Shown: positions 7,764 through 15,653 of the stretch, piece by piece
Layout of the letters: each line of letters begins with the position of its first letter
Position numbering within the stretch: position 1 is the stretch's first letter
From: Methylobacterium sp. DB0501
GTDB lineage: Bacteria > Pseudomonadota > Alphaproteobacteria > Rhizobiales > Beijerinckiaceae
DNA: 43,759 nucleotides
Direction of reading: 5' to 3'
Assembly: GCF_011043735.1 (NCBI RefSeq)
Contig: NZ_JAAKGV010000036.1
Span: 1 to 43,759, forward strand
Translations under genes and position numbers: made by a program
Notes under the pieces: model-generated
Seen by the model: the letters and a program-made list of their open reading frames with translations, nothing else
Databases searched by the model: none
Told to the model about the DNA's origin: nothing

Positions 7764-10661
7764 TCAGCGCTCGGGAGAGACGTCCCGCGTTCGCGGTACG
7801 GGGATGTCGGCGCGGCTCGGGGGCATGCGCTTCATTTGGTGCCGTGCTCGTTCCGCATCGTGCCGCCAGGCCAGCAGCCGTGAGAATAGCTCGTCACGCC
7901 GCGGCGTCAGGTCCACCTGACGCAAGGCACAGGCCAGCACTCGGGCCGCGGTAATCGCCCGTCCGATCCCGAGCCCGATCTCCGGCTCTCGTAGGTCCAC
8001 CACCCCGCTGCGCACAAACGCGAGCCGGTCGGCCACAAAATCGGCTACGTTCGCCTTCTCCCGATAGCGGCTCGCCTCCGCGAACAGCCGCTCGAGCAGC
8101 ACAGACGCTGTTGGGGCTAGCCGTGCATCTGCCTGTCGCTGCCGGCACAATGCGTCGAGGCGATCTCGCTCCACCACCACCCGCGCCTCATGCCGATGGC
8201 GCGTCAGACCCACGTACGTCTCGCGCGCCTCGGCGGAGCTGCCCACGTACAGGACCGCCGCGGCGCTCGTCCGGCCTTGCGCGGCATGCGCCGTGCCGGC
8301 CAGCGCGGGCGTGATCCGCGGCAGCCGGCGCGGACCGAACCGTGGCGCACGGGCCAGCCGTTCCCAAACCTCCTCTAGGACTCGCCCGTCCTCCAGCTCC
8401 AGGCGCACCCTCACCTGACCGTCGGCCGCCACCGTTACCCCCCGCACCTCGGCCCGGTTGCCGTTGCGTACCCCGAGTTCCGGCAGCGTCTCGCCAAACC
8501 GCAGCCGGTCGCCCATCGCCAGCGCCAGCGCGACTCGCCGCTCCTCGCGGTCGAGCGCGCTCACCTCGACGAGATCGGGCCCGAGCCGCCCCTCGGCCCG
8601 CAGCACCTCCCGCGCGAGTCGGTTCAGTGCCGCCGCATCACGGTTGCGTCGGGTCACGATCAGCACGTCCTCGCCGTGTCGCGCGCGCAACTCGCTCCAC
8701 AGCGCGATCACCCTCACTTGGGCCGCCTCCGAGCCGGAGACGAGCTCGACGCAGCCCTTCGCCGCGTAGGCGCGCAGCCCCGCTTCGGTCTCGCCCCGCG
8801 CCATCAGCTCCGAGGCTGCTCGCTGCCAGGGCACCTGCTGCCGACGCACCTGCTCCAGCACGGCCTGGCGACCGCACACCTCCGCTACCGCCCGCAGTGC
8901 GCTTGCCCCTGCGACCGAAGCGAGTTGCCGCCGATCACCCAACAACACCACCTTCGCGCCCGCTGCGCGCGCCGCGCTCAGCACGGCCTCGAGGTCGCGC
9001 GTGCCGACCATCCCGGTCTCATCGACCAGAACCAGGCTGTCGACCCCGAGGACGGCGTCATGGTTCGCCGGGGCTGCCGGGCCGCGGGCCTGATCGTGGC
9101 GCCAGCGCGCGATGGCCTTCGCGGGAATGCCGGTGCTGCGCGAAAGCTCGTCGGCCGCCACCCAAGATGGCGCCAGCCCGACCACCCTCAGTCCGGCGAT
9201 CCGGGCCGCCTCCACCAGGGCGCGAGCCGTAGTGGTCTTGCCGGTGCCGGCGCCCGCCTCGATCAGCGACACCCCATCCGTGTCGGCGGCCAGGCGCACG
9301 GCCTCGGCCTGCTCGGGCGCGAGCTGGGGAGCCTGTTCGAGCGCCGCAGTGACTGCCTCAGGGCTGATCCACCTCCGTTCCCGCGGTCGCTCGGCGGCGC
9401 GTAGCAAGGCCGCCTCGCAGGCCGCAATTCCCGGCGTGGTCCAGCACGCTCCCTGGCTCGGCTCGAGCGTGGCGGAGGACAGACGTACCAGGGTACCGTC
9501 CTGCTCGAGTCGCGCGAGTTCGGCTTCGACGGCTCCGATGCCGAGCCCGTGCAGGCTCGCCTCCTCGAGACTGACCTGCAACAGCGCCGCCCGGGTGATC
9601 ACGTTCTCGTGCCGCAGCAGCCTCGAGGCGGCTCGGGCGACCGGCGTGGCGCCAGAGATCTCGGGCGGATCGAACGCGAGGTCATGCTCCGGCTCGATCC
9701 GCTGCGCGAGCTCGGGATCCCGGGCTGCCTCACGGGCACTTCGCCAGGGATCCGTTCCGAGCTCCGCCAGCTCGCGTTGCCAGCGCGCCTCGAGCTCGAC
9801 ACCGCTCGGCAAGAGGTCCTTGGCTCGCCGCGTGGCCAGGGCCGCTACCTCACGCTGAGCGCTCGTCGCCTCGGAGCCGACCCGCTCACGGATCTGGGCG
9901 GAGCGCTTCGAGAACGTCTCCAGCACCCTCTCGGCGACCCCCGCCACCTCCCATTGCCCGTCCCCAGCCGGGCGAAATCGCCAGCCGAACCGGGCGTAAA
10001 GCTGCTCAGCTAGGGCCGCCCGGTAGGCGGCGCCCACGCCACGCTGCTGCTCGAACAGCCGGGCGGGGTCGGTCGTGAGGTGGCGCAACGACTTGTAGCG
10101 ACCGCCGCTCTCCCCTGGATTGCCGGCGACATTCAACAACACGCAGTGCGTGTGCAAGTTGGGATCGCCCTCGCGGGTGGTATAATGGTCGAAGGTCGCC
10201 ACGATGAGGTCCGCGGGACGGCGATGCTCGCGCCCGCCGGCCCCGGTGCGCACTTCGATCAGGCCCTCGCGCTCGACGAACTGCAGGGCCGCGTCCACCG
10301 CCGCCCGGTGCGCCTGCTCGATCGCGGCGCGCTGATCCGCATCTCCCGCCGCCCAGAGCACGCTCACGGCCTTCCCAGCCGTCATCGTGCAATCGGTTCC
10401 GGCATGGTGACCGGCACCGGCGCCGCGCACCAGAGGGCGGCCGGTCCTCGGGTCGAGACCGGCGCAGAGATCGCGGAAGGAGGCGCCGATGATTGCCGCG
10501 CCGTGGCGCACCACGCTCCCACCGCTCGACCACCAGACCCCGCTGCCTTCGGCCTGGTAGTAGGCCTCGCGGCGATCCGGCCGGGCCTCGTCCTGAGCCT
10601 GGGTCAGGTAGTAGGCCGACGCCTCGGGCCCGGGCCGCAGGCGCTGCAGCGAGGCAGTCAC
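7764..10661 (-). CDS. MOBF-family conjugative relaxase-helicase (TrwC/TraI-like)
   Basis: About 965 residues starting at a GTG (10661) that overlaps the stop of the upstream gene as GTGA; a start at 10700 is possible but less likely. The N-terminal ~300 residues are the TrwC relaxase domain: tandem tyrosines in SAYYLTQ (about residues 17-18), and the metal-binding histidine motif in FDHYTTREGDPNLHTHCVLLN (near residues 157-177). A superfamily I helicase follows, with Walker A GAGTGKTTT (about 472-480), Walker B VLVDETGMVG, a GDRRQL motif, and a late TAHAAQGRT motif. It should nick oriT and unwind the transferred strand. It works with the accessory protein upstream and the TraG-like coupling protein at 13962. 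Confidence 0.9.
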   Translation of the reverse strand: MTASLQRLRPGPEASAYYLTQAQDEARPDRREAYYQAEGSGVWWSSGGSVVRHGAAIIGASFRDLCAGLDPRTGRPLVRGAGAGHHAGTDCTMTAGKAVSVLWAAGDADQRAAIEQAHRAAVDAALQFVEREGLIEVRTGAGGREHRRPADLIVATFDHYTTREGDPNLHTHCVLLNVAGNPGESGGRYKSLRHLTTDPARLFEQQRGVGAAYRAALAEQLYARFGWRFRPAGDGQWEVAGVAERVLETFSKRSAQIRERVGSEATSAQREVAALATRRAKDLLPSGVELEARWQRELAELGTDPWRSAREAARDPELAQRIEPEHDLAFDPPEISGATPVARAASRLLRHENVITRAALLQVSLEEASLHGLGIGAVEAELARLEQDGTLVRLSSATLEPSQGACWTTPGIAACEAALLRAAERPRERRWISPEAVTAALEQAPQLAPEQAEAVRLAADTDGVSLIEAGAGTGKTTTARALVEAARIAGLRVVGLAPSWVAADELSRSTGIPAKAIARWRHDQARGPAAPANHDAVLGVDSLVLVDETGMVGTRDLEAVLSAARAAGAKVVLLGDRRQLASVAGASALRAVAEVCGRQAVLEQVRRQQVPWQRAASELMARGETEAGLRAYAAKGCVELVSGSEAAQVRVIALWSELRARHGEDVLIVTRRNRDAAALNRLAREVLRAEGRLGPDLVEVSALDREERRVALALAMGDRLRFGETLPELGVRNGNRAEVRGVTVAADGQVRVRLELEDGRVLEEVWERLARAPRFGPRRLPRITPALAGTAHAAQGRTSAAAVLYVGSSAEARETYVGLTRHRHEARVVVERDRLDALCRQRQADARLAPTASVLLERLFAEASRYREKANVADFVADRLAFVRSGVVDLREPEIGLGIGRAITAARVLACALRQVDLTPRRDELFSRLLAWRHDAERARHQMKRMPPSRADIPVPRTRDVSPER

Positions 10662-10951
10662 AGTGTCCCGGCCGGATCGCGATCGGGCCGGTAGCGGCAC
10701 AGGGCGCCGGGTTCGACGGCCTCGGCCGCCGCCTCGATCTGGCCGACGGTCTGGGCAAGCTGCAGGAGGGCGGCGTCGACCTGCTCCATGCGCTCGAGCA
10801 CCACCCGGTGGCGCAGGGCGGCCTCGAGGTGCTGAGCGACGCAGTCAACGGCGAGGCTCTCGGGCGTCCAGCCGCGCTGGGCAGCTTCCTGCCGGAGCGA
10901 GGCGGCGAGAGCGGCCGGGATGGTGAGCGAGAGGGTGACGTCGATTGTCAT
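10658..10951 (-). CDS. Small relaxosome accessory protein (TrwA-position, RHH-like N-terminus)
   Basis: A 97-residue protein. The N-terminus MTIDVTLSLTIPAALAASLRQEAAQRGWTPESL reads as a beta strand followed by two helices, as in ribbon-helix-helix proteins. The C-terminal half is a helical segment with coiled-coil character (HRVVLERMEQVDAALLQLAQTVGQIEAA). Its stop overlaps the relaxase start by four bases. In R388 the equivalent position is held by TrwA, an RHH protein that binds oriT and stimulates TrwC. The same role is inferred here from size, fold and position. The intergenic region just upstream of its start (10952-11215) is the probable binding site. Confidence 0.6.
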   Translation of the reverse strand: MTIDVTLSLTIPAALAASLRQEAAQRGWTPESLAVDCVAQHLEAALRHRVVLERMEQVDAALLQLAQTVGQIEAAAEAVEPGALCRYRPDRDPAGTL

Positions 10952-11215
10952 GCGGCGGCGGATCCGGCACGAGGGGCGTTACGAGCAGCCCTGGCATGGG
11001 CGCGGCGGCGCCGGCGAGGCGGATCAGGGTCGAGGGTTAACGGGACGGCACTTCAGTGCGTGCGGTGTGATCCTCTCTCCTCGTGGTCCTCCGCTAGGCT
11101 TTTGCTGGTCCTCGTGTGGGCCTTGGTGGTCCTTACCGGTCCCTTGTGGCCATACGCCGAATACCGCCCATCCCCTCAAGCTGGCCTTCAATCCTCACCT
11201 GCTAGGACGGCCACC
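10952..11215. other. Divergent intergenic region, candidate oriT
   Basis: This 264-bp gap separates the leftward accessory/relaxase genes from the rightward stb-like operon. That is where oriT lies in R388-type MOBF plasmids. It contains a phased repeat array (see 11084-11153). No nick site can be named from sequence alone. Confidence 0.5.
11084..11153 (+). repeat. Helically phased TGGTCCT repeat array upstream of the stb-like operon
   Basis: Seven units start at 11084, 11095, 11106, 11117, 11127, 11137 and 11147, so the spacing is always 10 or 11 bp. They read TGGTCCT, TAGGCTT, TGGTCCT, TGGGCCT, TGGTCCT, CGGTCCC and TGGCCAT. Three are exact. One-turn spacing means a protein could bind every unit on the same face of the DNA, as StbA does at its direct repeats in R388. 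The outer units are degenerate. Confidence 0.6.
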
Positions 11216-11728
11216 ATGCCGCCCTTCGATCTTTCCCGCCTGCGCCGCGACCTCAAGCGCCGCTCCGCCGAGCGGGCCGAGGCTGCAGGCCGGCGCGGCC
11301 ATGGCAGCATGGCGCTCGTGCGCGAGCATCTCGATGCTTTCGAGCAGCTCCATCGCGACGGCGCCAGCTGGGTCGACATCGCCGCGGCCCTCGCGGCGCA
11401 GGGCGTGATGCAGGGTTCCGGCGCCTCCTTGCGGCCGATCACCGGCAAGCGTCTCACCGCCCTCATCGCCAGCGTGCGCCGCGAGCGCATCCGCCGGGCG
11501 GCCGCGGATCGGGTGAGGGCTCAGCGTCCCGACCTTGACCGTGAGAAGCGTCCTGCAGGCGAGGCTCCCGATCCTGCGCTCCCATCTGCCGTGGAGCCGC
11601 TCGCCCTCTCTTCGGACCTCGCCGCCCCCCACGATCCCGACGGGTCCGATCCCCTACCGTCGGCCGAGGACATGCGCCTCAAGGCGCTGGTCACCGTCCA
11701 GAAGCTTCTCAGGAAAGACCCCGCATGA
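11216..11728 (+). CDS. StbA-like plasmid DNA-binding protein (inferred by position)
   Basis: A 170-residue protein from the ATG at 11216. The N-terminus is very basic (LSRLRRDLKRRSAERAEAAGRR). The centre, about residues 35-95, reads LDAFEQLHRDGASWVDIAAALAAQG, then SLRPITGKRLTALIASVRRER, a helix-turn-helix-like arrangement often seen in small plasmid proteins. The C-terminal tail is Pro/Ala-rich and disordered. It is the first gene of a three-gene operon, overlapping the next by ATGA, and sits directly after a phased repeat array it could bind. In R388, stbA has this same position and transcription away from the relaxase genes. Sequence homology to StbA itself is not claimed. Confidence 0.5.
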   Translation: MPPFDLSRLRRDLKRRSAERAEAAGRRGHGSMALVREHLDAFEQLHRDGASWVDIAAALAAQGVMQGSGASLRPITGKRLTALIASVRRERIRRAAADRVRAQRPDLDREKRPAGEAPDPALPSAVEPLALSSDLAAPHDPDGSDPLPSAEDMRLKALVTVQKLLRKDPA

Positions 11729-12504
11729 GCCGCATCCTCTTTGTCGCGCAGGATACCAGCGCGATCGGCAAGTCGACTGTCACCCGCGCTCTGGCCGAGT
11801 GCGTACCGGACGCGCCCGTCTACGAGATCGAGTCGAGCCGCCACCTCGTCGAGCTCGGAGAGCGGGTGCGTCATTTCCAGATCCGCACCGAGCGCAAGCG
11901 CCTCGACGAGACCGGCGGCGAGGCCGCCATCGCCGAGTACGATCCGGCCCTCAACAAGCTGCTCACCGAGCCGCTGCCGGCCATCGTCGACATCGGCGCC
12001 AACGGCGGTGTCGCCTTCCTGGAGGCGCTCGGCCAGATGGCCGGCGCGTTCACCCGCCGCGGCAAGGCCCTGGGGCTGGTCGTCGTGGTGGCGCACAAGG
12101 ACGAAGCCTACGCCACCGCCCGGGCGGTGGTCGCGGCGGGCAAGGGCTGGGTCAAGGACCGCTTCCTGGTGGTCAACCACGTGCACGGCGAACCGGAGGC
12201 CGGCGAGATCAAGGACCTCACCAAGGGCGCTGGAGCGGTCACGAGCCTGGCGAAGTTCACCTTCGCGACCCGTGCCCTGCCGATCACGCGCCCGCTCGGG
12301 CTCGCGCTGATCCCCCAACTCGACGAAGAGGCTCTGGCCAAGCACCTGGCTCTGCCGGGCGCCGAACCGGATGTGGCGATGGCGCTGCGTACCCGGGCGC
12401 AGCTCGACGCCTTCCGGCTCGCGGCGATGCGCGCCGTGGAGCCCGCCGCTCGGTGGCTGATCGAGGCCAAGGCCGAGGCGAAGTCCGATGCCAAGTCGGC
12501 GTGA
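11725..12504 (+). CDS. P-loop ATPase, StbB/ParA-like
   Basis: A 259-residue protein with a Walker-type loop close to its N-terminus: FVAQDTSAIGKSTVTRALAE, residues about 6-25, in which AIGKST replaces the canonical GxxGKT. A second nucleotide-site strand reads AIVDIGANGGVAF (about residues 88-100), and LGLVVVVAHKDEA resembles the ParA/MinD core. The C-terminus is Ala/Lys-rich. StbB of R388 is an atypical ATPase of the same general class and, with StbA, governs the choice between conjugation and stable inheritance. The gene overlaps its upstream neighbour by 4 bp and its downstream one by 17 bp, so the three are one translational unit. Confidence 0.6.
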   Translation: MSRILFVAQDTSAIGKSTVTRALAECVPDAPVYEIESSRHLVELGERVRHFQIRTERKRLDETGGEAAIAEYDPALNKLLTEPLPAIVDIGANGGVAFLEALGQMAGAFTRRGKALGLVVVVAHKDEAYATARAVVAAGKGWVKDRFLVVNHVHGEPEAGEIKDLTKGAGAVTSLAKFTFATRALPITRPLGLALIPQLDEEALAKHLALPGAEPDVAMALRTRAQLDAFRLAAMRAVEPAARWLIEAKAEAKSDAKSA

Positions 12505-13063
12505 CACGCTCGATCGTCGTCTGAGCGAGGCGAAGGCGGCCGCCGATCAGTCCAAAGACCGGGTGAAACAGGCGAGCGCCGAGCGGCTAACGCGGGCGCT
12601 CGCTGAACCGACACCCCGCGAGCAGCTGGCGGCCCTGGACGATCCGATCCTATCGCGGGCCGATCGCCGGCGCCTGCGTGAGAAGGTCGGGGTGTCGCTG
12701 GCGCCTGCAGCCCGGTCGATGTCTGGACTGAAGCGGGGCTTGCCCGCACGGCTTCGCCTGCGCCTGGCACGGTGGCGTCCCAACCCGTTCCACCTCGTCG
12801 TCTCGGGTTTGGCCGCCGGCGCGCTCGTCGCGACCATCGGGCTCGCCTGGTCGCATACGGGCCGGGGCGTCGTCGTCACCCGGGCATGCGAGTCTGTCCG
12901 GCTCGTCATGCCTGACGCCAGCAGCCGCTCCCTCGTCCTTCAACCCGGCACGCGGGCCGTCCTGCGCGGGCGGGAGGGTGCGACGGTTCGTATCGCGCTC
13001 TGGGCCCCTCGGGCCGGCTACGCCACGGCCCTCGTCCCGCAGGATTGCCTCGCGCTCCGTTGA
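12488..13063 (+). CDS. Membrane protein, third gene of the stb-like operon
   Basis: A 191-residue protein overlapping the ATPase gene by 17 bp. Residues 1-70 are charged and helical (coiled-coil-like, DRRLSEAKAAADQSKDRVKQ). An arginine-rich patch then leads into a single membrane span (about 102-121, LVVSGLAAGALVATIGLAW). The remaining ~65 residues form a beta-rich domain with two cysteines that would lie in the periplasm by the positive-inside rule. No family recognised. As a membrane partner of a ParA-type ATPase it could anchor the plasmid-bound complex, but this is speculation from context. The IS5-type element begins 34 bp after its stop. Confidence 0.55.
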   Translation: MPSRRDTLDRRLSEAKAAADQSKDRVKQASAERLTRALAEPTPREQLAALDDPILSRADRRRLREKVGVSLAPAARSMSGLKRGLPARLRLRLARWRPNPFHLVVSGLAAGALVATIGLAWSHTGRGVVVTRACESVRLVMPDASSRSLVLQPGTRAVLRGREGATVRIALWAPRAGYATALVPQDCLALR

Positions 13064-13096
13064 GGAGCGCCAAGGCTCTCTCAGGGGCATCTCTTA

Positions 13097-13957
13097 GAGC
13101 GCCTAACAGAACGGCACGATCGGGGCGGCTGGGCGTTGGGCTGGTATGGCTCGCCCGCTTCTACCCGACGATCTCTGGGCTGCGATCGCCCCGCTTCTGC
13201 CGCCGCACCCGCCTCGCCCCAAGGGTGGGCGTCCTCGGTTGGACGACCGCGCCGCTTTGACCGGCATCCTGTTCGTGCTGCGCTCAGGCATTCCTTGGGA
13301 GATGCTGCCGGCCGAGATGAAGTGCGGCTCCGGCATGAGCTGCTGGCGCCGGCTGCGCGATTGGCAGGCGGCTGGTGTGTGGCGGCGCTTGCATCAGGTC
13401 TTGCTTGAACGCCTGCATGCGGCGGGCGAGATCGACTGGAGCCGGGCGAGTGTCGACAGCGCGAGCGTGCCGGCGAAAAAAGGGGATCTGCCACCGGCCC
13501 GAACCCGACGGATCGGGGCAAGGCGGGGACCAAGCGCCACCTCGTCACCGACGCGCGCGGCACGCCGCTCGGCCTCGTCCTGACCGGCGCCAACTGCCAC
13601 GACAGCCCGCTCATGGCTCCGACGCTGGACACGATCCCGCCTTTGCACAGCGGGCGGCGGGGACGCCCGCGCCGTCGCCCCGACAAGCTGCACGCCGACA
13701 AGGCCTACGATGCCAGAGTGCGGCGGCAGGAGTGCCGAGCACGCGGGATCAGACCGCGGATTGCCCGGCGCGGCATCGAGAGGAGCGACAGGCTGGGGCG
13801 ACATCGCTGGGTGGTCGAGCGCAGCCACGCCTGGTTCAACCGCGCCCGCCGCTTGCCTATCCGCTACGAACGGCGCGCCGACATCTATGAGGCCTTCACA
13901 TTCCTCCAGGCCAGTCTCATCACCCTCCACCAGATCGAGCGGTTCTGTTAGGCGCTC
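13097..13957 (+). mobile_element. IS5-family (IS427-group) insertion sequence, complete
   Basis: Perfect inverted repeats: AGAGCGCCTAACAGAAC at 13096-13112 and its complement at 13942-13958. The repeat's outermost bases merge with a TTA present on both sides (13094-13096 and 13958-13960), the short target duplication expected of this group. Total length is about 861 bp. It inserted two bases beyond the stop of the coupling-protein gene, leaving that gene intact. Confidence 0.88.
13146..13951 (+). CDS. IS5/IS427-group transposase made by programmed -1 frameshifting
   Basis: Two overlapping frames encode one DDE transposase. The first starts MARPLLPDDLW and runs to an A6G4 tract at 13476-13485. 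A -1 slip on A-AAA-AAG leads into the second frame, which continues RGSATGPNPTDRGKAGTKRHL and ends at the TAG at 13949-13951. The catalytic residues are visible: first Asp in SVDSAS, second Asp in GANCHDS, and Glu in VVERSHAW. Without slippage the first frame ends at 13583 without the last two catalytic residues. This organisation is standard for the group, so the shift is probably programmed rather than a mutation. Confidence 0.85.
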
Positions 13958-13961
13958 TTAG

Positions 13962-15653
13962 TCAGGATTTCCCGACCGGAGCGATGCCGGTCAGCAGGCC
14001 GGCAAAGCGCGGGTCATCGAACGCCCGGGTCTTGCACAGCCGCACCGGGTGGCGCGTGTAGCGCCGACCATTGGCGAACACGACGAGAGCGTCCGCCGCC
14101 AGGATGTCCTGCCCGGTCTCGTCCTCGAGCGATACGCCTTGCAGGGCCTGCGAGGTCGAGCCCCGATCCTCGACGCCGTTGGTCTGGCTGGTCGAAGGCA
14201 GCCGGGCGGTGTAGCGCCCGAGCATGCGCGAGAACCGCTCGCGCTCCTCCACCGACACCGCCGGCAGGTCTGAGACAGTCACGATCTCGGCCGTGTCGGT
14301 CATCGTGTGAGCGCCGGCCTCACCGTAGGTGTCGATGATCTGCTGGCGGCTCTGCCAGAAGGTCCATAGGCTGATGCCGTGCCCGGGCAGCTCGCCGGCC
14401 GCCCGCACGATCGCCTCGAAGCGCCCGAGCTGAGCGGCCTCGTCGATGAAGCACAGGATGCGGCGGCGCTGCGGGTCCGGGCGGCGGCGGGCGACCGTGA
14501 ACAGATCGGCTAACAGCCAGCGCAGGAAGCCTGCGATCAGGTCGGTGGCTTCCGAGGGCACGACGATGAACAGGTCGGTGTCGCCTCCAAGCAGTTCATC
14601 GAGCGCGAAGGTCGGCTGGCCGGTCAGGCGCTGCATGCGCTCGTCGAGGAGCCAGTCGAAGGCCTGCTCGGCGGTCGAGATCACATCCTCCTTGCTCTTG
14701 GCTTCGCTGGCGACGAACGCCCGCACGGCCCGCGTCGCGAGATCGTTGGCGTTGCCCAGGGCGGCGGCGAGCGCGGGCAGGTCCTTCAGGTATCCGGCCG
14801 CGGCGAGCGGCGTGCGCTGATCCGAGCGCAGGGCGGCGAGCACGGCGCCGAGGAAGAGGACGGCGGCGCGGTTGCGGAAGAACTGGCTGCTCTCGCTCGC
14901 GCTTGCGGACCCTGGCAGTAGCAGACGAGCGAGGTGCTGGAGGTAGAGCAGATCGTCGGCGGGTTGGGTGGCGAGCGGGTTCCAGCGATCGCCTCCCCCG
15001 ACGATGTTGAAGGGGTCGAGGCATCGCACGGTGCGGCCGAGGCGCCGGCGCCGATTGGCGACGGCACGATAGATCTCGCCTTTGGGATCGATAACGACGG
15101 CTGGCCCGTCCCAGACGCCGAGGTCCGGGGGCATGGCGAGATTGGGGATGATGAGGCCTGAGGTCTTGCCGGTCCGCGGCGGGGCGATGGAGAGGAGGTT
15201 GCCCTCGACCTGGACCCGAACAGGTTTGCTGGTGATCGGATCGAGGCCGAGCTCGAGGCCGCGAGCCATCGCGGCGCGCTCGGCGGCACTGGCGAAGCGG
15301 GCACTACCCAGGACGGTGCGAGGATCACGCAATCCTGGTTGCGGGGCACTCAGAACGAAGAAGCTGCCGCCGCCGACCACGCCAACTGCGAGGATCGCCA
15401 TCGCGGCGATGCCACCGTCGGCAAAGGCCCGGTGCTCGCCACGGGCCATATCGACGTAGACGCCGATGCAGGGAAGGATGACCTTGTGCTGCAGGTTCTC
15501 AAACCACTCCTGAGGAAGAAGCAGGGCATCGTGCCAACTGGTCGGGTCGAACCCGTGTTGCACGATGAAGGCGAGCGGGTAGTAGACGGCGAGGCAGGCG
15601 ATGGTCAGGACGACCACGATGACGCCGCGCCAGAAGCTGCCGATCTGGCTCAC
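13962..15653 (-). CDS. VirD4/TraG-type conjugative coupling protein
   Basis: A 563-residue protein starting at GTG 15653. Two membrane spans lie near the N-terminus (about residues 10-31 and 83-101). Walker A is PPRTGKTS (about 158-165), Walker B is ILCFIDEAAQLG (about 399-410), and the family block LWTFWQSRQQIIDTYG follows. Length and layout match TraG/VirD4 hexameric ATPases that hand the relaxase-DNA complex to a type IV secretion channel. No channel genes are on this plasmid, so it would have to use one encoded elsewhere. Its start overlaps the stop of the preceding gene as GTGA. The gene runs right up to the IS5-type element but is not truncated. Confidence 0.9.
   Translation of the reverse strand: MSQIGSFWRGVIVVVLTIACLAVYYPLAFIVQHGFDPTSWHDALLLPQEWFENLQHKVILPCIGVYVDMARGEHRAFADGGIAAMAILAVGVVGGGSFFVLSAPQPGLRDPRTVLGSARFASAAERAAMARGLELGLDPITSKPVRVQVEGNLLSIAPPRTGKTSGLIIPNLAMPPDLGVWDGPAVVIDPKGEIYRAVANRRRRLGRTVRCLDPFNIVGGGDRWNPLATQPADDLLYLQHLARLLLPGSASASESSQFFRNRAAVLFLGAVLAALRSDQRTPLAAAGYLKDLPALAAALGNANDLATRAVRAFVASEAKSKEDVISTAEQAFDWLLDERMQRLTGQPTFALDELLGGDTDLFIVVPSEATDLIAGFLRWLLADLFTVARRRPDPQRRRILCFIDEAAQLGRFEAIVRAAGELPGHGISLWTFWQSRQQIIDTYGEAGAHTMTDTAEIVTVSDLPAVSVEERERFSRMLGRYTARLPSTSQTNGVEDRGSTSQALQGVSLEDETGQDILAADALVVFANGRRYTRHPVRLCKTRAFDDPRFAGLLTGIAPVGKS

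Noticed and set aside
10493..11215. N-terminal extension of the stb-like first gene
   Set aside because: It would overlap the accessory protein gene and run through the repeat array; composition is not protein-like. ATG 11216 is better.
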